This document shows, piece after piece, positions 1-12,715 of a stretch of 64,000 nt of DNA (the first letter of the stretch is position 1; the number at the start of each line of letters is the position of its first letter). Below the pieces are notes generated by a model, which had not been told where the DNA came from, ran no database searches, and worked only from the letters and a program-made list of their open reading frames with translations. Source of the stretch: Candida dubliniensis CD36 (Eukaryota > Ascomycota > Pichiomycetes > Serinales > Debaryomycetaceae); contig NC_012867.1 in NCBI RefSeq assembly GCF_000026945.1, positions 1,240,001-1,304,000 of the forward strand. Reading direction: 5' to 3'. A program made the position numbers and the translations under genes.

Positions 1-1145
1 CATCAAGATCTATTATTGAAGATGAAATAGAAACTCCTGATGCTACTTCAAGTGACGATGATGAAGTTGGATCGAGTCCCAGAATATTACCCATACTGAG
101 CGATCAAATTGAGAGCACAATTGAAGTTGGTAGACAACAAGATGTCACTGAATGTATTGAGAATGTCACATATCAAATCGAAACTGCATTACCACCACAA
201 TTGATTGATAAGGATGGCGAACAATATGATTTAATCAAACAATTATTTTGTGGCAAAACCAAGCAAACCATCGTTCCCTTGGATAAACCTGATGATCCAC
301 CTAGAATTTCTTTAGAAAGGTTTTTCAGTTTGATTATTAATGTAAGTGACCATCCCAAGAGTATTTATGATGCATTAGATTATTATTTCAACGAAGATGT
401 AGTCAAATTGGATGAAGGATTAGTTAAGAAAAGTATTACGATTCTGGAACTACCACAAATTTTGCAATTCCATGTGCAACGAGTATTATTTGATCGTGAG
501 AAGTTGATGGCATATAAATCAATTGAACCAATTCCATTCAGTGATAAGATTTATTTGGATCGATATTTGGATACCCAAGATGAGGAAATTTTATATAAAC
601 GAAATCAAGTGTTTGAATGGAAACGAGATATTGTCAAATTGCAACAACATAAATCCGATTTATTGAAAATTGATCCTGAAACATCGGTATCATTAATTGA
701 TAGTTTGAAAATCACAGAAAAATACCTTGAAAATAAAATTATTCTGGATGATTCATTAAGTATTGAATTATCAACTATACAAACGATTAATGATGAGATC
801 AAAAAATTGACATCGAATTTACAAGACATTGATAATCGATTGAATGAATTGAATCATTTAATAAATATACAATTCCAAGATTATAAATCAATTGCATATA
901 ACATATTTGCTGTTTTTATTCATCGAGGTGAAGCAAGTTATGGGCATTATTGGGTATACATCAAGGATCCACATAATAATAATATTTTCCGGAAATATAA
1001 TGATGAAATCGTCACTGAAGTTCCTGCTAGTGAGATATTCAATTTCTTAGAAACAAATACAGCCACTCCTTATTACATTGTTTATATTAAAGAGGAATTA
1101 GAATCAAGTTATATAGAACCTTTAAAAAGGGAAATTAAAGAATGA
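1..1145 (+). CDS. UBP2: Ubiquitin C-terminal hydrolase, UBP2-like, C-terminal part (5' truncated by window)
   Basis: The frame is open from the first complete codon at base 3, so the gene starts outside the window; the visible part is about 380 residues. It is a peptidase C19 (USP) deubiquitinase, a cysteine protease that removes ubiquitin from proteins. Near the left edge is the USP 'QQD' box (GRQQDVTECIENV, about bases 150-190). Near the end is the His box (HRGEASYGHYWVYIKD, about 920-970), whose GHYW histidine is the expected catalytic base, followed by KYNDE with the usual Asp/Asn position. The nucleophile Cys box must lie upstream of the window. A Lys/Glu-rich helical insert lies between the boxes, as in Ubp2-type enzymes. 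The HRGEASYGHYWVYI wording and this insert favour UBP2 over other USPs. It converges on SFL1 with 284 bp between the stops. Confidence 0.8.
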   Translation, partial: SRSIIEDEIETPDATSSDDDEVGSSPRILPILSDQIESTIEVGRQQDVTECIENVTYQIETALPPQLIDKDGEQYDLIKQLFCGKTKQTIVPLDKPDDPPRISLERFFSLIINVSDHPKSIYDALDYYFNEDVVKLDEGLVKKSITILELPQILQFHVQRVLFDREKLMAYKSIEPIPFSDKIYLDRYLDTQDEEILYKRNQVFEWKRDIVKLQQHKSDLLKIDPETSVSLIDSLKITEKYLENKIILDDSLSIELSTIQTINDEIKKLTSNLQDIDNRLNELNHLINIQFQDYKSIAYNIFAVFIHRGEASYGHYWVYIKDPHNNNIFRKYNDEIVTEVPASEIFNFLETNTATPYYIVYIKEELESSYIEPLKREIKE

Positions 1146-1429
1146 ATAATAAATAAATAATAGTTTTATCATAACGAATAATATATATGTAAACGAGAAA
1201 GTTAGTAACTGAGTTCGGCAAATGAATGAATGATCGATCGATCAATTAATCTATCATAGTTTGGTACAATGAAAAGACAATTTCAAAATAAATTTATAAT
1301 AATACAGAATCATGTCCACTATAAACAAATAATATATAAAACTACTACTTCTACATCATGATACACATACATAAGAATTTAACCTTGTAAAAATATATAG
1401 TCATTCTTCGAAATTTTGATTTAATTTAC

Positions 1430-3838
1430 TCATTCCAATTTTCTCTTTTTATGATCGTTCTCATTGTCATTACCATTACCGTTATCGTTCATACTATCAT
1501 TATCCGTCATTGATTTAATTGGTGGTAAACTCACCAGATTACCTGTCCTTATAGATTTGTCTAATTCACTAACGCTAGGCAACGTCCCTGCCGTTAAAGA
1601 TGCTACTGAATGATTGTCGTTTCTTGAAATTGCAGTTCCAGAAGTTGAAGTGGCTTTGGATGTAGATGTTATCATGGTAGTTGCAGATGCAGATGATGTT
1701 GGCTGTTCAGGTATACTTCTAGGTGGTGTAGCGTATCTTACTCTTTTGGGTGATGGAACCCTCAACAGTTTTTGATGTTCATAAACCGTGTTGAATGAAT
1801 TACGTTGTAAATAATAAGGTGATTGAGGGATTGGCTGTTCAGCCACTGGATTAGGCAACGAATTAGTTCTAGATGATGTAGTTGAAGGATTATGTAACGG
1901 TTGTTGTTGTTGTTGTTGTTGTTGTCTGGAGAGTGGTCTTGTAACTGGTTGGGATGACTGAGTTGGTGGTACAGCAGAATTTTCATTCACTTCCTTCTTA
2001 ACCTCCTTTTGTTGTTGTTGAACAAGTGGTGAGTGATTTACTGGTGTTGGGGCTTTATTTAAAATTTGTGATTTATTACTCAGGTGACTCAATGGAGAAT
2101 ATGTTGATTCTGCCCTATTACGGAAACCTTGAGGTGGCATTGCTGGTCCCAATTGGATATGCAGCTGCAGCTGTGGTTGTTGAGGGTTCAAAGTTGTAGG
2201 TGGGTGATTTGGAGTTGATTCCTCAATTAAAATCCTTGAGCTGTTTCTAGAGGGTACTGGTTGTAATGGATCATATACAGACAAGTTTCTCTTTGAATTA
2301 TTGCTATCTTCACGTGCCCGGAATACACCATTGTTGATTTCTGAACTTCCCAGCGCACGATTGTTTGCGTAAATAGTATAGTGAGGGTTCAAAGCATATG
2401 GCTGAGGGGCAACATTAAGATTGGTTGTAGAGGGATTTCTGGAAACACTAGTCGACTCAAGATGATAGTTTGAAGATAAAGATTGACTATGCTGCTGTTG
2501 CTGCTGCTGTTGTTGTTGTCCTGCTAACTGCGGTTGGAAGTTTGATTGTTGGGGAATAAACTGATTACCTAACCGTTGCATTCTTTGACTAACCACATTT
2601 TTCAAATCACGCACGTCACTTGTAATTCTGTTATCATTAGACAATTTCTCAAGAATCTCCAAAATTGCCATCGAATCAGCTGTTTGATACTTTAATTCAT
2701 TTTGAAGTAATTCATAGCGATTATTTATTGAAAAGAAATCATTTCGCAACAAATTTATTTGATTAGTCAATTCAACAAACTTGAAATTTGTAGCATTTTC
2801 AAAAGATCCTTGAACATTATTTAGAATTGATGGTCTTGTGAGATATTCCTGAGGAGATTGATTCACAGCTCCTGGCGGAATCGGTCCGCTAAAAACAGGC
2901 GGGCCATTAGGTACAGGTTGTGGCGGAAGTTGCTGTTGTTGCTGTTGTGCTAATGATTGAATTGGTATTGGAGTAGATGGAGAACGAGGTCTCATGTCAG
3001 CGGGTGATTGCATTGAGGTAATGCTATGTTGATGAATGAAGTAGTGAGCACTATCCTCATTTTGATAAGAGTACCCAGTGTTATATTCCATTGGATGTGA
3101 TGTTGGTGGTAATGATTTTATATTAACAACTTCCTTTTGTGCATTCAATGTCTTTGAGCTTCTTCGTTTTATATTCTTTAACGATTCGGTGTCACCTTTT
3201 CTAAATTGGTTGGTAGAGTGTCTAAATTCCCATCTATTGGACTGTAGTTGCTGTTGTTGTTGATCGTCTTGGTTCAAGAATGGCTCATTTACTTTGTGGA
3301 ACCCATACATGTTTAATTGTCTTATGAACGATGCAATATTGGTGTGCTTGAAGTATTGGGATAACACTCGGGAAAACTCTTCTCCAGGTGTTACATAAAA
3401 TGAATCCAAGCTTGGAGACCACCATATAAGATGGGATATCGATTCGTCATGTAACATGTCATATAATTTATGTATAAAAACAATTTGTGTTTTCCCTGTT
3501 GAATTATTATTGTTACCATTGTTGCTGTTGGTGGCAGTTGTTCCACTAGCGCTACTAGTACTAGAAGCTTTTGATTCAAGATGATCTCCTCGCGGAGTAT
3601 CTGTGTCTTTTTCTGGATTTAATATGTTGTTCGATTTCATATCTATGGGTGGGTTCATTGTCTGTGGTATAGTTCTTGAGTTGACTGAATTTATAGGAAC
3701 TGGGGAACTTCTATTTGCAGTGATAGTACTTTGGTTATATGGTGTGTTGCGATTGGTATGTGAACTTCTTGAAGTTGTCGAAGAAGGAGTAGCAGTCGTC
3801 GTCGTCGTACCAAATGAAGACAGTAACAAATGACTCAT
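1430..3838 (-). CDS. SFL1: HSF-type transcription factor Sfl1, repressor of flocculation/filamentation genes
   Basis: This 802-residue protein has an HSF-type winged-helix DNA-binding domain at about residues 117-225. The recognition-helix region reads NIASFIRQLNMYGFHKV (167-183) and is followed by a WEFRH motif. A probable coiled coil at about 350-400 (FVELTNQINLLRNDFF onward) could serve oligomerisation. The rest is low-complexity Ser/Thr/Asn, with several poly-Gln runs and an Asp/Asn-rich C-terminus ending in KKRKLE. Yeast Sfl1 acts downstream of PKA to repress flocculation and invasive-growth genes; Candida Sfl1 represses hyphal genes. From memory C. albicans Sfl1 is about 805 residues and its paralogue Sfl2 about 714, so length favours SFL1, and so does the neighbouring SOK1. 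The start is the only ATG giving the full Ser/Thr-rich N-terminus. A very long upstream region suggests complex control. Confidence 0.82.
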   Translation of the reverse strand: MSHLLLSSFGTTTTTATPSSTTSRSSHTNRNTPYNQSTITANRSSPVPINSVNSRTIPQTMNPPIDMKSNNILNPEKDTDTPRGDHLESKASSTSSASGTTATNSNNGNNNNSTGKTQIVFIHKLYDMLHDESISHLIWWSPSLDSFYVTPGEEFSRVLSQYFKHTNIASFIRQLNMYGFHKVNEPFLNQDDQQQQQLQSNRWEFRHSTNQFRKGDTESLKNIKRRSSKTLNAQKEVVNIKSLPPTSHPMEYNTGYSYQNEDSAHYFIHQHSITSMQSPADMRPRSPSTPIPIQSLAQQQQQQLPPQPVPNGPPVFSGPIPPGAVNQSPQEYLTRPSILNNVQGSFENATNFKFVELTNQINLLRNDFFSINNRYELLQNELKYQTADSMAILEILEKLSNDNRITSDVRDLKNVVSQRMQRLGNQFIPQQSNFQPQLAGQQQQQQQQQHSQSLSSNYHLESTSVSRNPSTTNLNVAPQPYALNPHYTIYANNRALGSSEINNGVFRAREDSNNSKRNLSVYDPLQPVPSRNSSRILIEESTPNHPPTTLNPQQPQLQLHIQLGPAMPPQGFRNRAESTYSPLSHLSNKSQILNKAPTPVNHSPLVQQQQKEVKKEVNENSAVPPTQSSQPVTRPLSRQQQQQQQQPLHNPSTTSSRTNSLPNPVAEQPIPQSPYYLQRNSFNTVYEHQKLLRVPSPKRVRYATPPRSIPEQPTSSASATTMITSTSKATSTSGTAISRNDNHSVASLTAGTLPSVSELDKSIRTGNLVSLPPIKSMTDNDSMNDNGNGNDNENDHKKRKLE

Positions 3839-6800
3839 GGATGAAATACAAAAGAATTATTATGAAATAGGTGTTGTTTTTTTTTTCTTCAGAATTTTTT
3901 TTTTTTCTTCCAGTTTGTGTTGATGTCTGTTTTAACGTTGGTTATATGTAGGTAATTTAGGGGGAGAAGAAATTAACAATGGATTTAACAATAATGGAAG
4001 ACAGAAAAAAAAAAAAAAAAAACTCAGATGGAAAATTGATGTGATACTCTGAGAAAACAATAGCAAATATAATTTGATCTGTTTCCGATCAACGATGTAT
4101 CAACTTATTCTTCTTTGCTGTTATGTTTACTTCAAATTTTTTCAAATTGAAATTAAACACGAAATTTCTGTTCCTTTTATAAAGAATAGTTGAAATGGCA
4201 ATAAGAATCCTCTGAAACGAATATTAAGGAAAAACAGAAAAAAAAAAAATCTCTTTTTGTTTTTTCAATAACTCCTTTTATTAGATTGCAAGTAGAACCG
4301 AAGTGTTTTGGATCAGGAATGATGTATATGCAACTTGGGTTGATTTAAAGTTGGAAATATGGAAATTAGGACCAATTAATATAGCAAAAACTGCAAGAAT
4401 ATGACGAAAGAAAAAAACCTGCCACAGCAAATTTGCCAATTTTAAAAAAAAGCAATGAAAAGTAAAGAGGAAAAGGAAAAAAAAAAAACGGTTGTGAAAC
4501 GGATGAAATTGAAGTGATCTTGAAAATTTCAACTGTCTGTCTCTGCCTTATTCCTAAGTATGGTTTTCTTGATATGAGTGGCAATTGAGCGTTTGATATA
4601 TCAAGAGTACTCTTTGGTGAATAAAAAAGCAATAAAAAAAATTGATTGCTGATTTGAAAGTTCAGAAACTGGGGAGTGAACAATTTGAAATTCCAAATAA
4701 CCCTTTTTTATATTGCTAGCAGATGGAAACAAACTATAATAAAGGAGAATATGAAAAATAACTTGGATATTGTTTTTTTTTCTTTATTACAGTTGTATAA
4801 ATCAGGTTGACTGTTTTATAATATTATTCAATAATAATAATAACAGTAATAATACTTATTTCAGATGGTTTTAAATGAATGAATGAATGGGGGGGGGGCT
4901 CAAATAATAATGATATTAAGATTATTTGCTTGCTTTACTTTATTTTATTCTTGGAAAAAAAAATTCTAGACTTGGGGGGGGGGACCCTCAAATGAACAAT
5001 AAATTACAAAGTTTGGTTGATTTTTGGAAACCTTTTCTTTAAAAAAAAAATTGAACAAAATGATGTGACTATATTTATAAGGTGGCGATGGTTTGGTTTT
5101 TATAGTTTTATGCCTCTATGTTTCTTAATGAAGTTTTCCCTTTTTCTTGTTCTATTTCCTGCGCAAAGATTTGGTACCTTGAAACGTCTAGTATTTATAA
5201 CAAAAGAAGGAAGGGAGAAAAAAAGATTTGATGACTGAAATTTGGAATCGGCGGGGGACTGTCGGCAATGCTTTTCCTTTAAAAAGAAAAAAAATAGAAA
5301 CTATAATTTTGAACTTGAAACGTTATTTGGAAGGAAGAACAACTTTAATATTATGCAAGTGGATCTAAACCTAAACACAATACAAAAAAAAGGACGTAGA
5401 TGTATTGTTACTTAAATGTGTTTAATTTTAGTTTTGAGTTTTTTTGATATCTTTTTTTTGGTTTCCTTTTTGTGTCACAAGAGAGAAAAATAAGTTGATG
5501 TGCTGCCAAGTTTAGTGTTTTCTTTTTTTTTTTTTCAGAATCTTGACAAAAAAAAACAGCACAAATTAATAATAAAAAGAACGTGAAAGTATTCAAATTT
5601 GTAGGGTTATGTAGTTGGTGTTGATCTAGCCAATTCAATAAACGACTAATAAGGACACTTGGATGAATGAATTGTTTAAATCTGAGATTGTCTAGCTCCA
5701 CCGATCCAACAAAAGTATATTTCTATCAAAATTTTGAACCAATATTTTTCTATGCTCGTGGAAACAAAACTGTTGCCAAATGGTTTGGCAATCACACACA
5801 GATAATAGGAACGATAAGAATACTCTTTCTTGTAAGACTTTTTTTTTTCACCTCCAAGATGGACAGTTGTGAGGTACTTGTAGTTATAGCCTTTGTTAAT
5901 ATTATAATATATGGTGGTTCTGGGAGTGAGATGGGGTGAAAAAAATTTGGTTGTCTAATTGTCTTTTTGAAGTTTTCCAGGCTCAATTCGCTATTAAACA
6001 ACACTTGAATATAGAACGATGGTGTCCACAATAAATCAATGAAGAAGAAACTAAAGAATTGTAAAGCTGCTAGAAATAAACGATGGTTAGAAAACTGAAG
6101 GAGTTTCGCCGGGCTTTATATATAAAATAACAAAACAGGAAGAAAAATTTTGATACTCTAGAAGAATGCAGAATACACTTGCAAAAAAACAAACAAACAA
6201 AAAAAAAAAAGAATACAAGCTAATAAATGACAATTCATTACTTGAACAATAACAATATTACATCTCTTCTCTCTTATTGAGTTGGTCAAATCAATGACAT
6301 TTCTGCTTCTTCTCTTTCCAGTCGCTGTTCTTGTTCTTGTTATTGTTGCTGCTGTTGTTGTTCTGTTTCCTCTGCCTTTGTGCTGAAAAGAAAGATTCTT
6401 TGTAATAGATAATGCCAACACCAACTCTACTCCTATTACCACCACTACGTTAAATGACATAATTGTGTTTCTATTTGTGTTTACTACGTTTTTTTTTTCT
6501 CTTCTTCTTCTGTTGTTCATCAAATCAAATATTATTATCATTGTTAATAGTTGAAACGCAACACGCAACCCTACAGTAAAGAACAATAGGGATTGAAATT
6601 ATTCAAACAGGCAGGATCTGATTTTCTTTTGTTTTGATGCATACTTGGTATCATTTTCTGCCGGTCGGAAAAGCATATAAGTTAAAAGTAATAGTGTTCA
6701 ATGTACTATGTTTATATACAAAAACTGTACAAAGTGTAAACTTATATGTGAACAGACAACCAAACTATTTATCCTTTCAATTATGAATGAATGGACTTCT

Positions 6801-9000
6801 GATACTTCATATTCTTTGTTCTCAATGTGGATACAGTATGAATTTGTGTAAATCACTCGGTTGTTACTGTTGGTAGTAGGAGCAAGCAAACCATAGACTG
6901 AAATAAAAGATGCAAAAAAAAAAAAAAAAGAAACAGGAACATAGCGACCATAGAATGAGAACAATAATCTAAGAACTAAATTCTATATAAAGAAGTAGTT
7001 GATGGAAATGTAAGGGTTTCTATATCACATATACTATTGCCATTATTACAACAACTAAAAAACAGACTATGGATTAAAACTAAATTCTTTATTGTTAGTT
7101 CGTTCCGTTGCACGGATTCCCGGTACCTCCCTTTCGGCTTTATTATTATTATTACTATTCTTGTTATTATTTTCATTCAGATGCTATCCAGGAAAATACA
7201 CTGTACAGTAATTTTATAATCTATCGTAGGGATGGAAGAGGGGTTGAAAGAACCAGAATGGTATTTTTTTTTTCCCTTCTTACTCCACTTTCACGATCAG
7301 AAAGTTTTATATACCTCTTTTTATAGGAACACAGGATTCTACTAAACATATACTAATAACTTTTTGAAGAAAGTCGAGTAAGATGAAACTTACACTGTAG
7401 TAAAAGCAAAACAACATACTAGCAACGAAGAAAACAGTCGTATCCACTACAACAACACCTAAAATCACAAAAAGATTTGCTTTTTTTTTTATTATTTTTA
7501 AAGGCATTTGATTATGTTGATCAAGGTTTCTTTTATTGTTCAAATCATATAACAGTCTTTGCAGTAGGCATGGTGGAAATAAATTCATTTAGCTGTGATA
7601 CAATAAGAACTACAAAACAATAACCATCGTCAATTAGAGTAAGCAATACAAAACAAATAAATAATAAAAAGCTCTTCCATCTGTTCTATTGTGTCTCAAT
7701 TGGAAACCCAAGGAATACAAAAAAAAAAAAAAAAAAAATCAGCCAATTCTTTAATTTGTTTATTTTATTCCATTTATTGTAAGGAACTTACTTCTCTCTT
7801 GTCTTGATCTCTCTGGTACTCATCACAGATTCTGAATGGTCATAACATGAATTTTTCTTATTTAAAAAGAAATAATAGCGAAAAGACGTGACGAATTCAA
7901 TTATTTGACATTGCTCTACATTCCATCTAATCCGTACACCCCACACCCTATGTACCCTTATACTTGTCGGCATTTGATATTATATTTCTCTATAGCCGGA
8001 TATATCCAAGGATTTCTTGGTATTTTGATACTTGCGTACAATAATCACATGAAGATCGAAAAAAGATCTTCTCTCCAAATACCAACACCACCAACGAATA
8101 AAGAGCGGAGTTAAAGTAATGGCAATGGATAAATTATACGTTTATTCTCTATTAAGTGGAGAAGATAATTTTTCAATTCTTTTTTTCTAGTCATTATTTA
8201 TTCAAAATACATAATAAGAATTGGGTATAATAAATCTCTATCTTGATGTACATCAATGTAATGGTTTGTAGTTTCATACATCGTTTAATTTCGTAGATTG
8301 TAGATTGTTTATTTTTCCAGGCAATTTTGCTTTTTTTTTAGACTTTCGCTAGTTTTGTAGGTTAATATGCACTGCCTCAGTTTTGAAAACAATGCATGAA
8401 CATTAATCGATTAAGATAATAATGATAAGTAAATAGAGTTTAGAAAAACTTGCATTGAGATCTTCTGTCGTCAATCTTGCTACTTCTAGCAAAAAAAAAA
8501 TATCTTCTATATACTGCACCAACAACCCCATATTTCATAAACTTACTACAATTTCAACCTTGGGGTTGTATTTCTTTCAACAGTTGCTAACCACTTTCCC
8601 CAGAAACAAGTGAAACCATTACAACATAAATGACTACTTCATTGTGTTTGAAAAAAGATACAAAGAAACAAAAAGTACAGCAAACTAGGGACATTCCAGC
8701 GGATAAATCCTGTTTATCCATTCCCTGGCCCCAAATAGTTAGTCTTAAACTTAGTTAAAACCGACAATGATAGACTAAAACAAACAATAATAGGAGCAAC
8801 AATAAAAATACTGCTACATTAGTTTTCTTTAGTCAAATTGTCTTTACAATTTCCAACAGAATACGTTTGCAAAATACCTAGAATGGAATTCAATTCACCA
8901 CACTTTCCTATGGCTTTCCCCAGTTTTATTGTTACGTCTATTGTTTTCTGAACAAAACAAAAAAAAAGAAAAACTAATAAAATGTATTTCAGAAGTTTTT
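3839..9000. other. Gene-free region, SFL1-proximal third of the SFL1-SOK1 interval
   Basis: I see no convincing protein gene or tRNA here. The DNA is AT-rich with many A/T homopolymers, including an A19-type run near 4003-4021 and another near 7721-7738. Two G10 runs stand at 4889-4898 and 4974-4983. Open frames are short, mostly lack ATG and are low-complexity. The longest (minus strand, about 6158-6586) starts only at TTG. The part next to SFL1 should hold its 5' leader and promoter. Long leaders and promoters are common for Candida morphogenesis regulators; assigning that role here is inference. Confidence 0.5.
4889..4983 (+). repeat. Pair of G10 homopolymer runs
   Basis: G10 at 4889-4898 and G10 at 4974-4983, with 75 bp of AT-rich DNA between them, about 1.1 kb upstream of the SFL1 start. 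Such runs are prone to slippage; they may also mark strand-specific structure. Confidence 0.85.
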
Positions 9001-9801
9001 GAATTCACGAGAGGCTAATTTGTGATTGAACCACAATGGTCGTCCATCATCAACTCGTCCTACTTACTACCCAACAATTCCAAACATGAGAAGAAAATAA
9101 AAAAAAAAAAAAAGGAAAATATATTTATAGAATAGACAATTGTCACTGACAAAAACTTACTTGCATATTTATCCTAGAAGAGGAATTGACATTACCAAGT
9201 CTATCAGTACATGAAAATAGTAATAATCATAACAATGAATTTAGGCAAGAATTCAAATGTATCAGGTCATACAAATTTGAATGCAAAGTAATGGTCAATC
9301 ATGTACTGGCTCTATTCTTGTAGTTCATTGTTCCCTCAAATAAAATTGGGGATATGATATGATATGATATCAGTGTGGAAAAATCTAACCCGACCGTTGA
9401 TTTGAAGAATTAATTAGTTGGGTTCTATTGATTTTTGTGATCTTTTTTCAATTTATCCTGTTGACATATATACATGTTACAAATCTCGCAGGATTAAAAT
9501 ATTGATAGTCTAGGATGAAGAAGAAGAAGTTTTCTTGGCGATGGCAATAATCACCAAGATAACACAACAATAAGTTTAAATAGAAAAGAGTAAGAAAAGA
9601 AAAAGATGATGATGAAGTTGCAATAACCAAAAAAAAAAAAATATAGTTTTAGTTTAGTTCTAACAATTCAAGTTCGTTTGTTTGAAGAAAGGACAGAAAC
9701 TAGAACTATATGCATATGCATATATATATAATAGAGCAATTGATTTCAAACACAATAGGACTAAAATTGTATCAATGAGGAATCCAATTCATCATCGTCT
9801 A

Positions 9802-9825
9802 ATATATATATATATATATATATAT
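9802..9825. repeat. (AT)12 microsatellite
   Basis: Uninterrupted alternating AT for 24 bases. A similar (AT)13 lies at 17381-17406. Confidence 0.9.
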
Positions 9826-10013
9826 GTCAATTTTTTTTATACAACTTGGTTTCATTCATTGGAGTAATTTTATATATTGATACCTTATTTATGATATGTA
9901 GCAATAGTTTTCGCTTGTTGTTTCAATTATTCAAAACTAGCATTATTAATGTTTTAAAAACATGGCATATATTGGCAAAGAAATATTAAATTTTTGTATA
10001 TCTAAGATACTGA

Positions 10014-10253
10014 ATGAAACAAATATTCAAGCATGTAGCTCCATTCTACTACTACCAACGGAACAAGAATGATGGCAAGTTTTGGCGACCGTTTTGGAAA
10101 CTTACAAAAGTTAATAGATCAATGACCATTTTAGTAAACGCATCAATTCTTGAAACCAATACACAATCACAATTAAACCTTACAAAATATAAAACTTTAA
10201 GTCATATCTCTTTAAAACATAGATTTAAATCGAGACTAAAACCAATTTCATAA
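10014..10253 (+). CDS. Possible small basic ORF of 79 codons, doubtful
   Basis: This ATG-initiated frame encodes a Lys/Arg-rich peptide (begins MKQIFKHVAPFYYY, ends FKSRLKPIS). I recognise no domain. The composition is less T-stretch-driven than other open frames in this desert, but the length is within chance expectation. It is listed only so that it can be tested by transcript or ribosome data. Confidence 0.12.
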   Translation: MKQIFKHVAPFYYYQRNKNDGKFWRPFWKLTKVNRSMTILVNASILETNTQSQLNLTKYKTLSHISLKHRFKSRLKPIS

Positions 10254-11661
10254 AAAAAAAAAATACAGGCACACAGTATTATTAGTACTTCTACTTTTAC
10301 CTGTCATAGCCAATAAAATGGAACAAATTAGCAGTGTTAGCTTTTTTTTTTTTTTGCATCTTTAACGATCTACCCAAGTAATGTAAGTTGAGGATAAAGT
10401 TTCCGTTTTCGGTTATACTTTCCCTGAAGAAACTCAAAGAGAAGAGTAATTAACATTGTGCTTCACATATGTTGCAGAACAAATTCAAATTCAAAAAAAA
10501 AAAAAAAAGACTAATATATAAGAACATTTATAAAACACATTATTGCGATAAATAGCCCTTAATAATGTCTATTACTGTAACAAGCTTTATCATTTTAAAT
10601 TGGATTCATTGTTTTCAGAAATGAGAAATACTTTGTTGGCTGGTGTAGTTGTTACACAGTTTTATACTTTTGTTTAATCATAACGCAAAGTATAAATTAA
10701 TTAACCGTCACAAATACATACCCACATGCATACCCATGCACACAGTAACTAAATTTGTGGCAAAGTATTCTTCTAATGCCAATGATATACATATACAATT
10801 GACACAAACTTCTTACGAACTTTCTTTTTTGTCTGTTTGTTTGGTTTCCCCTTGGTTTGAGAGTATCATTGCTGCCGTTGCTAAGTTGTTACAGATTATT
10901 TTCCCATTTTTAACCACTTTAACTCATGATCCTGTAGAAAACACACATAGAATGAGAACTAAATATTCTAATTGAAGAAATTTAGGTTTGGCTCTATTAT
11001 AATTGTTTGTGTTTGTTCCCTTTATTTTTATCTTGCCAAAACTAATTGGTCAATTCTAGACCTATTTCTTATCTTCATTGATTCCTATTGTTAAGAAAAA
11101 TTGACCCTTTTTTTTTTTATTTCTTGGTGCAACCAGGTGCCATTGAAACTTGGCGTTGTAGATGAACCCATCGTCACCCATTCCTAGCATTGATTGTACT
11201 TTCCATGGAATTACTCTAAATTCGGATAGAAACGTCTATTTTCCTGGGTCTACTTTTAATTTAGCCGAAATAAGGAAGGAGCGCTTAAACATATGAAAAG
11301 CTCATAATCTTTACAGTTGAAATCATGGTTCATGTTTAAATCCAGCCTATATATTTTTTTTTTTTGGATTTTAGTTAACAAATGTTTTAGTGTTAATGAC
11401 TATTATTAATTTGCTAAGTTAGAAAAAAAGTATTTCTACTATAATACACAAAGAATGGTTTGGAATCCAGAAAAAGAATCAGAATGAGAGAACAAATGGA
11501 GAATTCATGCACACAGAATTCCAGAATTGCCATAACATTAACCTAATGAATGACTGGAAACAATAGGTAACTAATGATAGTTTTATTATTTATTTGTTGA
11601 GTATATGTAATACAATGATCAACTAGTCAAGTAAGAAAATAATAGATGGCATGAGATGATG

Positions 11662-11714
11662 ATCTACAGCTAAAAGCATATATGGGGCGTGAGTATACAT
11701 CTACAGCTAAGAGC
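11662..11714 (+). repeat. Imperfect direct repeat, 37 bp period
   Basis: The 16-mer ATCTACAGCTAAAAGC (11662-11677) recurs as ATCTACAGCTAAGAGC (11699-11714), 15 of 16 identical. It lies in gene-free DNA; the function is unknown. Confidence 0.8.
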
Positions 11715-12715
11715 TCATAACAATGGTGATCAAATCTAATATGGTCTTGCATATATCTAATGTAAATAGCGCAAAAAAAAAAAGATAATAAAACAATACA
11801 AACTAAAGAGTAATATTAACACACTAAAACTCCTTTCTTTTTTTTTTTTTTTTGTTGGACCAATCCTGAAAAACTGACACGTTTCATTTTTCAATGTTTA
11901 AGTTTTAAATCTGATAAATCATGATATTTCTTCTTCTAATCTTTAATAGACAACACAAAAAGAAGTACCTGCTTGAAAGTGAAACCATTTAAAATAAATT
12001 CTAATGAAGTTAGGTTATATCTAGTAATGTAATGTATAATTTGTTATTTCTCTCTTTTTACTAGACTAAATAGATGGAATAATTTATTGCTCTCAAATTA
12101 TGGAATAGATAATTTTTTTTTTTTTTGAATTTGAAAGTTGAAGTCAAGTTCATTGTCACCATCTATAATGTAGTAGAGTTCTAATTTCATAAAAAATTTA
12201 TATTTGAACAGAGGTTTGGAGGAATAGTAGAAGTTTCCAAGAAAGTGATTGTACAAAATGGAAAGGAGAAAAAGGTATGAAGAAAGACAAATAATAAACA
12301 AAAGGTGGAAATCCTTATCATGTTTTCTTCCAAACTAAGCAATTGACTTGGCAATCGAAGGTCATGGGACACTCAAGTCCATAAAAGGAACTAACACGTA
12401 TTAGACGGTTTTCTCTGTTTTGTGATTATTGTTATACCATATGTCTTGATGATTTGGTTAATAACTACAATATTAGTGATTCTTTTAAACATTCCTAAAG
12501 TAAAGTTCTAGATTTCCCCTGCCCATTTTTTTCTCTCTCTAAATTCAACCAGTAAGTTCCAATTCCAGAATATTCCCCTAAACGTTAATTAATTCGAAAA
12601 CCGGTCACCAACCCCTTTCTGTTTTACAGTTGTCTTTATATTCTGCAATGTTGGTGACGAAACAACAAACCAAACACCAATATTTGTTTTATTCCTAGAA
12701 AAAATACTCTACGTT

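Noticed and set aside
8990..9080. tRNA-like T-arm on the minus strand (TTGTG, GTTCAAT, CACAA)
   Set aside because: The loop is offset by one base from a real T-loop, no A box lies at the right distance, and the acceptor stem does not pair.
10621..10978. Possible spliced small gene (ATG at 10621 followed by the open frame ending at 10975)
   Set aside because: No consensus GTATGT donor or TACTAAC branch site links the parts; the 108-codon frame starts at TTG and its length is near chance expectation.
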